Shown here: positions 1 through 15,052 of the stretch, piece after piece
Position numbering within the stretch: position 1 is the stretch's first letter
How the letters are laid out: each line of letters opens with the position of its first letter
Assembly (NCBI GenBank): GCA_037954235.1
Contig: JBBMOA010000017.1
Location: forward strand, 14,912,027 to 14,976,026
Length of the DNA: 64,000 nucleotides
Origin: Aulostomus chinensis
Lineage: Eukaryota > Chordata > Actinopteri > Syngnathiformes > Aulostomidae
Direction: 5' to 3'
Position numbers and translations under genes: made by a program
Notes under the pieces: generated by a model
Told to the model about the DNA's origin: nothing
Database searches by the model: none
Seen by the model: the letters and a program-made list of their open reading frames with translations, nothing else

Positions 1-158
1 ATGAAGTAATATTCATTGTTTTTTTCCAGTTTTGTGACATCCAAACTCCCAGGGGCCCAAACTGATCCGAAAGCCAAGTGAGAGAGAAAGAGAGAGAAGA
101 CATATTTTTGGCCTCCAGCAGGGGTCCGGGGGTCTTTGTCTTTGTGTGAGTGTGTTCA

Positions 159-395
159 TCAGAAAGTGCAGGCATAGACGATGCCCACCACAACAATGTT
201 GCCAATGGTGGCGAGGATGGCAATCCAGAGCCAGATGGCGTCGCTGGACATGGACTGTGACTCATCCTGCTGGCCGTGTACAGAAGCAGCCGAGGCAGCG
301 GCGTGGACGCTGGCAGAGGAGTTGAAGAGTGAGTGTTCACCGCTGTAGTCATCATTGGGAGAAGAGTCCATGAAGGCTCCAGTCATTACTGGGAT
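159..395 (-). CDS. C14orf132: C14orf132 orthologue, terminal coding exon (single-pass microprotein)
   Basis: This exon encodes residues 9-86 of an 86-aa protein, joined to exon 1 at 21719-21696. Seen: a polypyrimidine tract and acceptor AG at 397-396, then codons reading IPVMTGAFMDSSPNDDYSG, a Ser/Ala/Gln-rich acidic middle with an N-x-S sequon (LFNSS), and a C-terminal hydrophobic segment at about residues 61-82 (AIWLWIAILATIGNIVVVG), ending VYACTF and TGA. The human protein as I remember it (83 aa) has the same order of motifs: GAFMDS, SLFNSSA.VHAAA, LWIAI.AT.GNIVVVG.VYA.TF. The in-frame ATG at 386 is not the real start, because the similarity continues upstream of it across the splice site. 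Topology is probably a single C-terminal membrane anchor; function is unknown. The 3' UTR (158 to 1) runs off the window. Confidence 0.93.
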   Translation of the reverse strand: MPVMTGAFMDSSPNDDYSGEHSLFNSSASVHAAASAASVHGQQDESQSMSSDAIWLWIAILATIGNIVVVGIVYACTF

Positions 396-2032
396 CTAGT
401 GGGGAAGGAGGGGGGAAAAAAAGGTACGAGAGTGGCAGAACTTTTAGTCAGCTTGTGTTAAAACATTACACAAACTAGCGGTGACATGGCTTTGTGTCAG
501 GGATACGACAGGCCAAAAGTCACCTCCCAACATGATTCTCAAACACATTCATGTCGGGGTACTCCAACAAAAAATAAAATCTGTAGCATCTCCTAAAATG
601 CTCCATCAAAAATCAACCAGGGTTTTATCTATTTTTTTTTACCATCTGCATTCTGCAACATGCCATTTCTTCTCTTCCTCTGATTGGCTCTGATATGGAT
701 TTATCTCACTCCATATGCATGAATATACCAGGTACTAGCCAATCAGAAGCAGGGTAGGGCCACGGGCGGGTCATCTGGGGACGTGCACCCAGGAAGTCTA
801 TGACCATTTCCTCCTGAGGTAGAAAGGCTCTTCAGCACCCAATACATTCACAAACCTACTCAAATATGAATAAATGGTTGAGGCAACATTTCCCCACATC
901 CATTGTAGTCAAAAAAATTAAGAAAAAATTAAGCCACTGTGAAGGAGAGGCCACTGTTAGTACTGGTATCATCTATAGAAGTAGAAGTCTGGGAATAACT
1001 GCTAGCATTACAGTACGAAAAAAGGGAAAGTTTTTAGATGACAGGCAATAGATTTTGGATGTCTAATTTCAAGACATTAAATTTGCCTTTGCTCCGCTGG
1101 CACATTGTTCTACTTAGCGAAAGCAAAAACCAAAAAGGCTATCCACTGGAAAGACTCTGAGCTCCCAATTTGTTGCCTGTTGCCTCAAGAAGACCAGATG
1201 GTTCTGTCTGAATTGCAAGGAAATCAAGTTCTCCAGAGGCAACAGCAACACACCTCAGATCTCTCTGGCAAGTGTGCATAATTGAAAAGGTTCCACCTTC
1301 ACTTCCACACTTTAACTTCAGAAACTGCGGAAACTAACGAAGAGGCTCATTCTTTGCTTGTTATGTACCAGCAGGTTTCTGTATAATTTGTGGGTTTGTG
1401 GCCTGAGCTTACCAACAAAAGGAGAGCAAAGAGAATGAAAAAAAAAAAAATCAATTACATAACAAAAGGTCTGGTTCTCAAAGGAACTGCTGGCAAAAAG
1501 ACTTTCTGCACGCGTCCATGAAAATTCTGTGAGAGGGTGACTTTTTACTTTGCCAGACGTTGAGGGATTCTGGACACTGATAGAGTCCAAATACACTGAA
1601 TTTGTTACCTGCATGTATCCATCGTCTCATGCTCCGAGCAAAGCACAAAGCACAATCCGTAGTCGTATGTACAATTGAATTTTTTACACAAGTACACAAA
1701 CATTTGACCAAAACCATCTAGCCTGACTTTCCTGATAAATCATAGCATACCGGGTTTCCCCCAATTGATCCTGCATTAGCATTTCTATAAAGAAATGAAC
1801 TCCATCACGACATCATTAGTACAGCAAACGGTTTCCTGCACAGCCACGCTGGATCCCGCTCACACAACGATGAGTGTGTGTGTTCATCTGTGCATGAGTT
1901 TTGATGAAGTGGTGCTCGATTAACATGGAATAAATATTTCAGATGTGGCAAGTGAAAAATGATTTATTGCTTTGGACAATCCGACTACTGCAAAGGTTAG
2001 CCATTAGAGCAGAAGGAAGTCAGTGCTCTTTT

Positions 2033-2034
<2 letters not shown>

Positions 2035-2093
<59 letters not shown>
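2035..2093. repeat. (TG)n then (CG) microsatellite
   Basis: About 26 TG units ending GCGCGCG. Frames through it are artefacts. Confidence 0.95.
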
Positions 2094-2310
2094 AGCGTGG
2101 GCTTCAGGATGTATGATTGAGAAATGCATGTACCATGTTCAGACAGGAAAACAGACTCTGCTGAGGATGCTGAAAACAATGCTAAAAATACCTCGGAGGG
2201 ATGTTGAGCTCTCGCATACACAGAAATTCTCTCTTCCTCATTTGCTCACCTTCACTCTCTCTCACACACTGCTATTCACTCGCCTGTTCACACAGGCTAA
2301 TGCACACAGA

Positions 2311-2313
<3 letters not shown>

Positions 2314-2351
<38 letters not shown>
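2314..2351. repeat. (CA)n microsatellite
   Basis: Uninterrupted CA units in the C14orf132 intron. A second CA tract lies at 2565-2601. Confidence 0.95.
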
Positions 2352-2354
<3 letters not shown>

Positions 2355-2570
2355 AAGACACACACATAAACAGAGATAAGGTCTTCCCTCACACAGGGGG
2401 AAACACTGTTTAGAGAGGAGAGCGAGCCCCCTCCTTCTCTATGTTCAATGGCCCCTGGTGGTGAATAATGACATGACACATCCTGTGGATTGCCTGCTGT
2501 TAACATGAGTATGATGGGGGCAGACAGGCATGCGTGAAGTCCAGCAACCTGCGCCCCCCCACTCCACACC

Positions 2571-2602
<32 letters not shown>

Positions 2603-4542
2603 TTGTAACTGCTGAATCCCTCAACTACGGCATCACTGTGCGTACCTTTCATCCCTTTCAACATGTATATATTTATCTCCCTGTCACGAAGGTCATGAAA
2701 TACAGCAGTAAGCTAGAGTACAGTCACACATAACCTTGTCATTAAATTTCATTTTGTAAAGAAGCTTTCAATGCAAAAATTAAAAAAAAAATGCATTCAG
2801 TAATGACGTGTCCTTCCAGCCGACCAATATAATGTTCAGCTTTTTTATGTAGAGGAGTGTTTATCTCACCTCCTCCTAAATTTGGATGGATCAAAATTGA
2901 ATTGGTTGAATCAGTAAGCACACGGAGGGATAGCGGGTTATGAGCTACAACTGCAATGCGACGACACACTGATCATTAAAATGAAAATTCAGTCATTATC
3001 TAGTCACTCTCACGCTGTTGGAAGGTCAGGTGAAGTCCAGTGAACTCAAGAATAAGGCATTGCAGTAAAAATGAACAGTGACCACATAAAAATAATAATT
3101 TTTTTTAAAAAAAACATACACAACAGCAGAAGAAAATGCCAAGTTGTTTTGAAAAATAGCACTGACGCAACGTCTGTAGTGAGGCTTGCAGCTTTTAGTG
3201 GCATGAGAGTGAGTGGATAATGACTGAGTTTTCATTTGAGGGTGGACTATCCCTTCAAGCGCTGAACTTCTCAGTAAAATGATCTTAATTTCTTCTGAGG
3301 TCTTCTGGATGGTTGCCAATAAAAAGTATTTGAGTTTTACTTAAGAAAAAAAAATAGGAGGAACTAAAAATAATTCTATTTCGACTGAAGTTTCTCTCCG
3401 GTTCTTCAGAAATATTAACTGAGCAATCCCCCCAAATGCAAACAGTGATACCTTTTGTGCGTTTTTAATGTGCACATTTATGGTAATGAGGACGTCAGTG
3501 GAGACATTTGTTTATTTTTACCTCCTACAGGCCTGTATTTGGATCTATTTTTACTTCGTTGTTAGAGTTAATGAGTCCTTCTGACCCTTCTCATCAAAAT
3601 CTTTTTAATTTTTTTGTTCTTCTAAAAGTCACACCACAATCTTACATTGCATTCAAAGCTCCATCTTCCTTAATCCAGAGTTCAGTCGGACGGTAACTGA
3701 AGCTCTCAACCCTGTCTGCATTCTTTATATTTATGTTTTATTTATAAGCAACTCATTGTCCACAGGAGTGAGCTGTTTGCATAAACGGGGAAGTGTACCG
3801 AATAAAATGAAGTGATACTGGGAGTGTGTGCAAAATATATTCCGGTCTTAAGCCTGAACCTAAATATTTGATTGGCTGGGTTTACTATTTTGAGCGGTGA
3901 TGCTGTGCCTATATACGTATGTGTTTCAATTACACGTCAGTATGTCATCATTTTCCGTGGGGCTGCTCCTCTGTCTATTCCAGCCCACAAATCCCATGTG
4001 GATGCTTCACTTGACGTTAGTGCAGCAAGAGGTTGAGCACTAATGGAACAGAGGGAAATAGAGACCTCTGGATGGAGTATCCCCAAGCATCTGAGCACTT
4101 AAGTGGGCAAAGGTCATCGCCTTTACTACCAGGAAACCCCTGCTTATCGGCATGTATGCATGGATGAGTGAACTCTGTAATAAAATTATAGCACTGAGCA
4201 GCGTTTACTGAAAACATGCTCGAGCTTAAACTACCAGCAAAACGGTTCAGATAAGTACACCTGCACTAGCACTGCATGAGGACACAGCTTTGACATTTAC
4301 GTCCCTTTGAAAATGTGAAAGTGGTCAAAACTTTAACCTGATTGTTTGTCTCCCATTTGACATTTTACAAACCTTTAACTTCGTCTATGAAGCGTGCAAC
4401 CTGGCAGCTCTGAAGCTGTAAGTTCGGAATGAAAAGGAGGAGAAAAATGATCATGTTATACGGAACCAAGATGTCCCTCCATCAGCTCCAGGAATCCCCT
4501 GATGTGCATATTCTATGTCTTATGTTTGTTTCACCCGGGTAG

Positions 4543-4545
<3 letters not shown>

Positions 4546-4624
<79 letters not shown>
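4546..4624. repeat. (CA)n microsatellite
   Basis: About 38 nearly uninterrupted CA units. Confidence 0.95.
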
Positions 4625-4625
<1 letters not shown>

Positions 4626-7606
4626 AAAAGCCCAATCAATTAAAGTCAATTCAGCGTAGTTCCTTCCACTGTCTGAGTCCACCTGCTCCACTCTCCCAGC
4701 TTTGATTTATTTAGCCAGGCTGTCCTCGCCATCCTACATGGATGAGCAGAGTAATTGTCAAATAGAATGGACTGTAATTGCCTCGCTTCACCAGTAACTG
4801 CCCAGTGAAATGGCTTTGGAACAATGAAGCAAAGCCTAAATAAATGTTATTGAATCAGGGAAAACCAAGCTACAAAAGCCTCTCGAGCAAAATCAGACAG
4901 TTGAGATTTTTTTTGTGTTCAGCAATATCAAGAAATCTCTCTGAAATCAGAGGTACTTGCGTCAACGTGGAGTACAAACTTCAAGCTGCGCAGGGGAGAT
5001 CATTCATTTGGACCCCTGCAGGGTAAAGAACGGACCGGGTTCTTGACATCACACGCGCAGTCAATAAAAACATGCCTGCTGAGGACTTACAATCATCTGT
5101 GCTCTTTGAATTCATAAGGGATTCTCATAATGCATCTTAGGGTTTCCCATATGATGTCATTCAAAGTTAGCAGGATTTCTGTCAGTATTTGTTTGAAAAA
5201 TCCCATTTTAACTTCCTCACAGTGTCGCACAACAGCATGACAAATCTACGTCATTGTTACTGCTGTACAAAGTGATCCGTCATCTCAGTGGCGTGTCATT
5301 ATGATACCATAATTTGGAAATGCACAAACACCGAACCGTTTTCAATCTTTAATAGAACACAACGCTAAAGTTTCTGCACTCTTCTTTTTTCCCCCGGATG
5401 TCTCAAACTCTACCACATTCGTGTGTATGCCCTTGTCTTCTTTCAGAAGCTCGGCGCATTGCACGCTCTCTCCATCAGCACCTTTCCCAGACTCGTGACA
5501 AGATTTTATGCCTATTTGAACCAAAAAAAAATTTTTTTTAAATGGGGGTTAAATAAAAATGACTACAATTCTGTTTTAATTCAAAAATACACAACCGAAG
5601 AACTTTTTGAGCTGCAGCTCCGTTAAAAACATGTTTGCACATTCTTTTGACCTGAGACACCTGATAGATCAGTGTTTAATCATGTCTCATACGATTCATT
5701 CCTCCCCTTTGTTTTACTTTGGATTTCTTTTTTATACACACGAGAAGATAAAAGAATTATCTTTAATTTCACCATGGGGTCTTGCTTAAACACTTTAGTC
5801 AACTTTTTTTTTTTTTTTTCATCACGCTGTGGCAGATACAAGCTCAATCATTATCATTCATAGAGCCCATCTGCAGCTACATTTATGTAAGTAACATGAA
5901 CCTTGCGTAGTTTATATACGTTCCACTCTCGGCATCACGTTCCATACTCAACTTTTTTAACTTCTTGGTTTATCTCACACTTTCTAGCTTATAGTTTTCA
6001 GCATTGCGTAGGGTTACATCAGCCTCTCATTTTTTTTTTGACAGTGTATCAATAACCTAATGTATATACAATACAGGACACAGCAGACCACAGAAATGAA
6101 TCAAACTGAAAAACCTCCGAAGACTAAGCACGGTGAAGTGAAGGTAGCGACATTTCCCTCTGGACGACATAAACAACAAGGAAGGCCGGGGTGAAAACAC
6201 TTGGTGTCGTCTGTCCTCCACTACAATGTTGCATATTGGACTCACATGTTGCCCTAAATCTCAGAGGAGATTTTACGAAGGTTTTAAGGAAAGCTTTTTC
6301 ACCCGCACACAAGCGTTGAGCGTTCCAGTTTCAAGCCTGGTTCCTGCTGCTCAGATTTACAGCTTTGCTCTCATTGATTTTCCCCGTCTCAGCAGCCCAG
6401 CCGCATTTTAAATCTTACAATTCAAATCTTATAACTCGATAGAACATTAAGGCTAGTCTAAATGATCTCTGCTGGACACACTGGTCCACGGATATTCTAT
6501 AACACAGCTGGAGAGGTTGTCTTTGATACATGGTTCATATTTTCTGTATTTAATTTTTTATTTGTTTGGATGAAACTGTGACAAGGTTAAAAAAAAATGC
6601 AAAGAGAGAGTGATGCATGTTCATATTTCATTGCTGATTTGTAGTCACGTGGTCTCTGTAAACATGGGCTGGAACTGAATGACTCAATTAGCAAACACAA
6701 GAATCCTCCTCAAACAGAATTTGCCTTCTTAGTCATTATGAGAATTCTGTTTTATTAGATCTGCAAAGATGCTTTTGTTTTCAAAATCGTATTCATTTCT
6801 TTTTAGTACCAGCTTTCCATATTTCCGTTCTGAAATTCTCTGGAAATATTGCAGCCTTCATGAAAACAAAATCAGGCATGATCCTTGCATTTTTTGATGG
6901 TTTGGTTGTGGATAGAAGATGAGGCAGCTGAATTTGTGATGGTGGTTTATACATGGTTTAGATGGTATTTTTAACACAGCCCACTTAAACTTGTGAAGTT
7001 AATTATTCAGCTTTTAAAAGTCCCCAGTCACACTGGCGAGAGCTCGTCAGCTAATCGCATGACTGGTTCTGTTGATACATCATCTTAAAATGGGAAACGG
7101 TCACGTAATACAGAACACCTTATAAATATAGGATGACAAAATAAAGGTATACAAAATAACCTGCCTAAATAGTTCAACAAGACATGGATAAACCTGAATG
7201 AGTCCGACTTATTCGGATGCTGCAGCCCCTTCATCCTTTACACCATGTCATGGATTTGGTTCTAAAACGAGCAAAATACTTTCCCCTCTGGACACTCTCC
7301 AAACCCCAGCAGACCAACACTGACTGCATTTGGTCTAAAGTGCCAAAAGACCTAAAAACACACTGGGATGATCATCAAACTCACAAAAGCTTTCTTGAGG
7401 TCACTTTTTAACCTCTGCATCACCTCACTGTGACTATAGACTGTGGACTTATGTCGAAACTTTAGCTTTCAAAACTTTCAAAAATGACCCACTGAAGAAC
7501 AATGGCCGGTATAATTCCAGCCGTACGCTCAGAAATCCCACATCACTTTGATTTGAGCTGAAACATATTTTATATTGTTCCTCATCCTGTCAGCTCCTTC
7601 CCAGCC

Positions 7607-7609
<3 letters not shown>

Positions 7610-7678
<69 letters not shown>
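7610..7678. repeat. (CA)n microsatellite
   Basis: About 34 uninterrupted CA units, 110 bp from the (AT)n tract. Confidence 0.95.
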
Positions 7679-7679
<1 letters not shown>

Positions 7680-7783
7680 CCCTTCTCTACCTGTTCCTTG
7701 TTGTTGTGTCATTAGTCCAGTTTGTAGTGGAGTTCTGTTTCCATTGTTAGTACTGTTCTGTTTTCATATATCCTCTTTTATCC

Positions 7784-7786
<3 letters not shown>

Positions 7787-7861
<75 letters not shown>
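7787..7861. repeat. (AT)n microsatellite
   Basis: About 37 perfect AT units, self-complementary and able to extrude a hairpin. Confidence 0.95.
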
Positions 7862-7862
<1 letters not shown>

Positions 7863-10800
7863 CAAGAATGGTCCATACAGGATAGTGACAAACACCGCTG
7901 TAGTTATCTTTTCTTTTACGGGTTTATTCATCATAGAAGTATTGTTCAGTTGGTGGCTATAAAAATTGTCGTCATTTACATTAAGATTTTTTTCTTTCAA
8001 ATTTTACCTAAAAAGGCTTTTTCACGATGGCCAAAGGTCATTAATCATGCAACGCTGCATACATTTTAAATATGTATAGGATAGATTATGTGCAGCATGT
8101 GTTTCATGGTACAGTTTACACCAAAGTACACATCACACTGGAACAACAGATTTCCTGCAGTGCAATATCGCACACCACTTCCAAATCTATAAGCAGAGCT
8201 CGCTCATGTATTTTACATCACCGGCAATTTCAATTAAAACACACCCAGTGGAGTCACGTGCCACCTCCTGCGGTGTCTGAGAGTCGGTAGCTGCATCTGC
8301 CAACACTCGCACAAACAATCACGAAAGCAGACAAACAGATTTTTAATGGTTATTGCAGAAGAAACACAAATCAAACAAATAACTCTGACAATCTGGCTAA
8401 AATCCATTAGGGAGCTCTATTAAGAACGTCTGGAGGTAAAGCGGCCATCACTCACTGTGCTAGTGCCTCTACTCTAACAACCACGTGAACAGTCTCCTCA
8501 CGCAGGGATCAGGGGACCGCTATACCAAGCAAAGCCACTTTCAGGGATACAAATAAGACTTCAAATTAGTTCATTGGGGACGACATACGAAAGTGGGGAT
8601 AAAAACCATGGCTCAAATAGGAAAAAAAGGCTAATTTTACAATCAGTGGTTAAGGTTAGGGTTACACTTGGTGCACACAAGGATTCTGGAATGCTTAAAC
8701 CTTTTTTTTTTTTTAATCTAATCATAAGAACACACACACCAGACAATTCACTGAAGAGGTAGTCACTCGGCTTTCAACTGAAAACTATGCGCTGAACTTG
8801 GTATCGCCCAGAAACTTGTAAGATCTAGCAGAGAAGAAGACAAAACACAGGTGGACAGTCACGTGAACTGGCTGCGAGCGGGTGTGCAAGATGCTTTGCA
8901 TATTGGAAGTCAGACAAGAGGGAAAAAAAAAGTTTCATTGTTCGTTTTAGATGTTTGGACCAACTTCTACAAGTTTAGGTACACGACATCCAGTGGGTGA
9001 CACTTCCACTGGTGTTCCTTTCACACGACAGGATGTCAAGAGATCGGAGAGACTGTCGTAACATTGAGATTATGTCTGTAAACCTGCGTCAGGTGCATTT
9101 GGCCAGATAATCTGTGCTGGTCAGCCTCAGCTAGAACTCAGATAAACCAGAATATCCTTCAGTGTGCACCCAGCTTTAAGTAGCAGTTATGATAAAGCTC
9201 AAGAAAATAAATGTGTGTGCGTGTGTGTGAAAGCTGTGTTTATAAAGGGAAAAAAATATATTACCACATTCTGGATGTAGCTCTTGCTGGCGTCAGCAGT
9301 CGCCCCTACGGGTCCGAGCGTGCCTGCCTGCTCACTCACTGTGCAATACAGACGAATCTCAGCATGGAGACGGAAGCCTTTAATTGAATCTCCACTCATG
9401 TAAAACTTGGGCCAGTGAGAGGTGGGCAGGGTAGGCTCCGCTTTTCACCCGTCACTAATATACAGAGCAAGCTGAAAGACCCCCCATTCCACTTTGATCT
9501 CTAAAGTGCAGAGCAAAATGATGAAGAAACGTCTAAGGCGGTACAGATAAAGGGGAGCTTTTACTCAGTGCTTCTGTGATTCATGGTTCTATCGGTCGTG
9601 CTCATGAGCATACATTCTTCAGAGCGCTACTATTTGTGTGTAATCATTAGTACAGCTATAATAATCATGTGAAATGCTACGGGAATGGCTTTTGGGCTTA
9701 GCCACTCTGGAAATGAACCATCAACTACATCAGTGTGTATTTGCAGTAAAACCACCATATTTTTCAAGCAGACAGAGATTTTTCTTGCTAAAGGGGCAAT
9801 TTGTTACGGTTAAAAACTATTACCAGCAATGGGTTCATATGCAGAAGTGCTCCATAATGCTATTATTGCTATATATTCTGCAGGCTTTTTTTTTTCTTCT
9901 TTTTTTAAAAATTTCGATCATATGCAGTAACATCACAGGTCACTTCGACTTCAACCACCTCAAATTCTCCCTCTCCCACACCTCCCGTCTGAACAAATTC
10001 CAAATCCAAGAAGTCTGTCACGCCAAAAGACTCCAGGTTATGGTTCAGCACCGGACACCGCTGCGCCAGACCCCCCCCCCACACACACACACACACTCTC
10101 TCAACCATCTCTCCAAGCTCTCGCCGCGCTGACCTTGTCATCACTGGTCTCCAATCATTTCCTGCCTGACTCCCCAAGGCTGCAATGACTTCAGGAGAGC
10201 AGAGTCACTCCTAATCAGGGATTTCATATACGAGGAGAACTCACCTCCTCAAGGAGTATAGCACCTCATACCACCCCCCCTTTCCCTTCTGAATCATATC
10301 AGTATCATATCCAGGCAATTATTCTCCTTTTTCCCAAGGAGGTTCTGTCCGTCTGTCTTAAGGCTTATTGACCGTACACCAAAAACTGATAAAGGAGTAA
10401 GGAGAAAACACAGCTTTTTAAACACAATTTGAAAAACTGCTTTTTTTCTTTTTTTTTTTTTTTACATCAGTATAGACTATAGCATCACTATAGAATGCTG
10501 TTTAATGGCTATGTTTATAGGAGGTCTACAGATGCATGCAGAGTGTTCCCACCATTATAAATTACGCTGAATAGCACCATCTATTACATTTTTATCAGTT
10601 TCCTTCTCTTTTTAACTGGATAATCTGTATTCACAAATCTCTGCTGCTCTGTCCTTAATATCCTGTCTCATTAATTAATGCGATGTCTTACTGTGGTATA
10701 ACTCTCCTGGGAACTGAACTGAAAAGAAGGCAGAGTTACTCTCAAAGCCAGATGGAAGGAATTTCATTGCAGATTTTAGAACAAACTACCGATTTATACT

Positions 10801-12028
10801 CAACGATAAATCCAAATAGCCTCTGTTCTTCTACAGTGTATGCTGTATACATGTGTCAAGTGTAGAAAGTGATTAATGACTCTTCTTCTTAAAGCTAAAG
10901 TTGTGGAAACTATCATTGTGCATGTAACTTCTGTGTAAATCAGGCCAGTTAACTAAAGATCGAAGGTCTTATATTCATACTCAAAAAAAAAAAAAAAAGA
11001 AGACATCGTTGGCGATGCCCTGTGTATGAATTCATCTGAGTTCGATATGGTTTTATGAAATGATTTCCTCATTTCAAATGTTCATGAGCTTGTTCTTCCA
11101 TAACCAATTCTAATGTTAAAGTGTTTTCAAGAATGTTCATGCGTTGCCTGGTTTTGACGGCTCCCCTTCAGATGAAGATGTTGTTGACCGCAGCGATCAA
11201 GACAAGAGCTTAAATGAACAACTAAAAATCCTCAATAATTAACATCGTTTCCAAGTGTCACACAGCCATATTTGTGCCACATTCCAGAAACTGACTGGGA
11301 ATATATTCCCACGTTGGAATTCTCTGGGAATGCTTTGATTCTTTCATTTACTGTAGCTACATGGGTAATAATTCATCTGTTATTTATTTTTTTTCTGTTT
11401 TGTGATATTTTGCATGCTAATTTGTCACTAAACCTGGTGGAGGGCTGGAGAAAATTGCTTAGGAAAAAAAAAAATCCATCAAATTTCTGTGTGGGTTTGT
11501 GTGTGGGGTTGCGGTAGTTGTCAGCGATCGTATTTTTCATTGGAATTATGGAAAAACTGCCAGTCCTGTTTTCGAGACACTTGGTGAAGGGGTGTGAGGA
11601 GGGAACATATTCATTTTCAAGGGTGTTTAAATTTTTGTTTTTTGTCCGAAATTAGCTTGTTTTTGGGGGAGGTTTTTCCAATAAAAAAGAGCTCTTCCAG
11701 TACATTTATCAACTATATTCAGTGGCTGCCTAATATACAAACAGCCCAAGCTATCTATGTGCCATTGATGGGTCTAAATGCTGTTCCTAGATACAAACTG
11801 TAATTCCACCTACTGAAGTAAGACACCAAAACATTGTATTTCAACAGATAGAAAATAAATGTAGGAAGACGCTGCCAGGGGAAAATCTCCCCCACCACCT
11901 ACACGACTGACAAAAAAAATCCTGTCTGATGAGCCAGTGATGGACTCCTATGTTTATATACTACTGTTAATGGCCAACAGCAAAGCCACACAACAGCTGC
12001 TAAATTAAATTAGTGCGTCACTTTGTGT

Positions 12029-12065
12029 GCATGTGTGTGTGTGTGTGTGTGTGTGCGTGTGTGTG
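12029..12065. repeat. (TG)n microsatellite
   Basis: Short tract with one TGCG interruption. A similar tract lies at 12309-12330. Confidence 0.85.
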
Positions 12066-15034
12066 CACGCTGGTGTAGGTGCTATGCCGTGTGCATTGCT
12101 GCAGGTTGGCATGTGTGTTTGTGAGTGGTTACAGTTCATATTTCCCTGTGGGAAGACGAGGTGGGTGAGGGTGTTGTGAATTTGTCACATGTGTGCCATG
12201 TTGGCCTAGTTACAGTGTTTCAGATAGCAACACTCCCTCACTCTTCATGCCCTCAATCTTAAATCAGTATGAATGTTACAGTATGAGTGTGTGAGACTCT
12301 GTGTTTTGTGTGTGTGTGTGTGTGTGTGTCAGTTTATGTATCAAGTAAAGGCACATTTATTCATTTTTGTACATTGTGACAGACCACATCAAGTCATATT
12401 GGAATATTTCCATCGCAAATAAAGATGCTTTTGTCATATGGTTACATGCATTAATACACACAACTGCACTTGAAAGCTTTGTATGTACTGTTCTGTGTCA
12501 TCTGTCTATGAATCACTGCTTAATAAATAGAATCCTTTGTCTTTCAAAGGCTGAGATGGATATGTATGTGACAAGGAGCGACGGGAAGGCACTCAAGACA
12601 CACAGAGGCGTGTCTTCGCATGTGTGTGGTTTTTGTGCATGCCTGCACATTAAAGCAATCTTCAGACTCTCAGGTGTAAAATGAATCAATCACAGTGTGT
12701 TCGCACTCTCTGAATTGATACCACACTCTATAGCTGCTTCTAACCACTACATAGATTGGAAGAGGTTTTTCTTTTTTTTTTTTTTGCATGGGGATAGATT
12801 AATCGGAATCCCACACAGCACTAAGCCTTTAGGAGCTGTGCGATGCTTGCAGAGTAGTTTCAAGCTCAGAGGGATATGTGACGTACATACCAGATTGTTG
12901 TGTTGCACTTCTGGTTGCAGCAAGCTCAATACTCATCCAGACTGAAAGGAAAATGCCTGAAATAGTGAAAAAATATGTTTTCCATGCTCTTTTGCAAGCA
13001 GCTCAAAAGAGTGAAACACAACAGAGGCGTAATGATAAAATAATCATACGTGCTGCGTATCTTTGGAGCTGAAACACTGAATATAAATTTAAGATATTTA
13101 GCTCAAATACATCAAAGCCTCAGCAAAGAAATCTTGAAGGTATGAAAAATTCAACATTTTATGAAAAATCAAAAGTTTCACCACCACTCATGCATACCAG
13201 CAGGGATTCCGAATGATTTCCTGTACATAATACAACTGACTGTACCGTAAGTGCCTGATCCATCATCTGGGCATTAAAGTTGCATGCATCCGAAATGAGA
13301 AGGTCACAGTCAGATTTGCTTAATATAAAATATCATAAAAGCTGTGGATCATTATCCCAAGCTTGAGTTAGATGATGTAAATAAGGGCAATAAATCTGCC
13401 GATGCATAATACTCGCTGACAGCAGAGGCAAATAGCAGGGAAATTGAGAGTAGTCCATTTGTAACCTTAATTATTACAGATGCATGACACACAAATGAGC
13501 TATCAGACCAAAAAAACTGAGACCCAGCAAAGGAAGCGTGTCACATTCCAGGATGATAACATATTGTATGCATGCTGAAGTTTGGAGGAAACATAATGAA
13601 ACTGTCAGAGAAACTTTAAATACTTTCTTAGACTCCGGAAGAAGATTTTTATAGGCAGTGAAGGTTCATATGTGATAGAACCTCATCTCCTTTATATATT
13701 AAACAAGTGGCGAGACAAAGAAAGAAGAAGAAAGGCCCGTCTTTGTGCAGCATGTCATTGCTTCAAGGGAGCTTGTCTTTGTTCCAATGCAAGGTCAGTC
13801 TCAAAGAGTTGAAAGAGATGGAATCAAAAGTAAGTTTTGCTTGTTGTTGCATTGTTTGAAAGTGTTTGAGGTACCAAAGAAAGGAACCTGACAATAACAT
13901 TTGAAGAATTCAATTTAAGGGATGTAAAAAAAAAAAAAAAAAAATCAATAAATCGGGCAAATTATACAAATACAGCTCATAAATTTAAGCTCAAACCATC
14001 AAGCAATAATCAATTCTTCTTTTTTTCTTCTGTTGCACTCAGTGTTCAATTTACTGTAGCATTTTAATCAATACCTCCTGCCAACTATTCTAGTTGAGAC
14101 TCACTACGTAACACTCTTATATTGTTTTATTACTTTATGTCCAGCATGCTAATGATTCTAAAAATCCATAATGATTCCCAATAAATTACAGCGGCCGGGG
14201 TGATGTGTGACTGCAACCATCACTCTTCTCTGCTTGTTTGTCAAATCGTTTGTAATCAGCTGCTTTTCTGCATCTCTCTAGCAAAGTAGACCCACTCCCG
14301 ATTGTTTAACTCTCATGATTAAAACCCACGTTTCCTTTTTATCCAACAGAAAGGCTCATGAGCTGATTTCTGATTTACATTTTATATGCGATTTAATGAC
14401 AGGAACGTCAACATGGAGCTTTCCTACGATGCTGAGGCAACGGCCATTATAATTTCAACCCAAATCGTATTCAGAGACGTATCAATACAAGGATGGGGCT
14501 GCTTTTGAAATTATCTCAGGATGAGTGCTGAATAGATTATTTATGTAGGAATACATAATTCATACATGCTGAATATCAGAGGCGCAGTCATATAGAAAGC
14601 ATCATGCAGTTGGGGGGTTAGGTCTATCAGGGAAAGATGTTATTACTTCATACTTTGCTGTCACAGTCCATCAAGTCTCTCTTTCATTCTCCCCAGGATT
14701 TCTTCTAATGTGCAATCACTCATTTCAGGTGCCGGGAGATGTTTGGTTGACACCACAAACATGTTGTAAGATAACATATCACGCAGACACAGAGGAGTCA
14801 CTGAATACAGCCGCAGCTGAGTCATTTTCTTTATCCATCCCTGGGTTTTGTCAAAGATACTCTATCACAAACAATCACCCACAACAAGAGGTGCCTGTAG
14901 AATTCTAATTTTCTATAAGTGGGCCCCTGTCTCACCAATCCCACTCCGTACTGACAGCCTGTCCTCTTCAGAAGAATGAGCAAATCCAGTATACTGTGAA
15001 AACACAATGAAAATGTTCTATAATTATGTGACTA

Positions 15035-15052
15035 ATGCCATCTGGTGGCCAC
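15035..15052 (-). promoter_or_regulatory. CTCF-like motif
   Basis: Minus strand reads TGGCCACCAGATGGCATTA, matching the full CTCF consensus core CCASYAGRKGGC and its upstream TGG. Confidence 0.45.
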
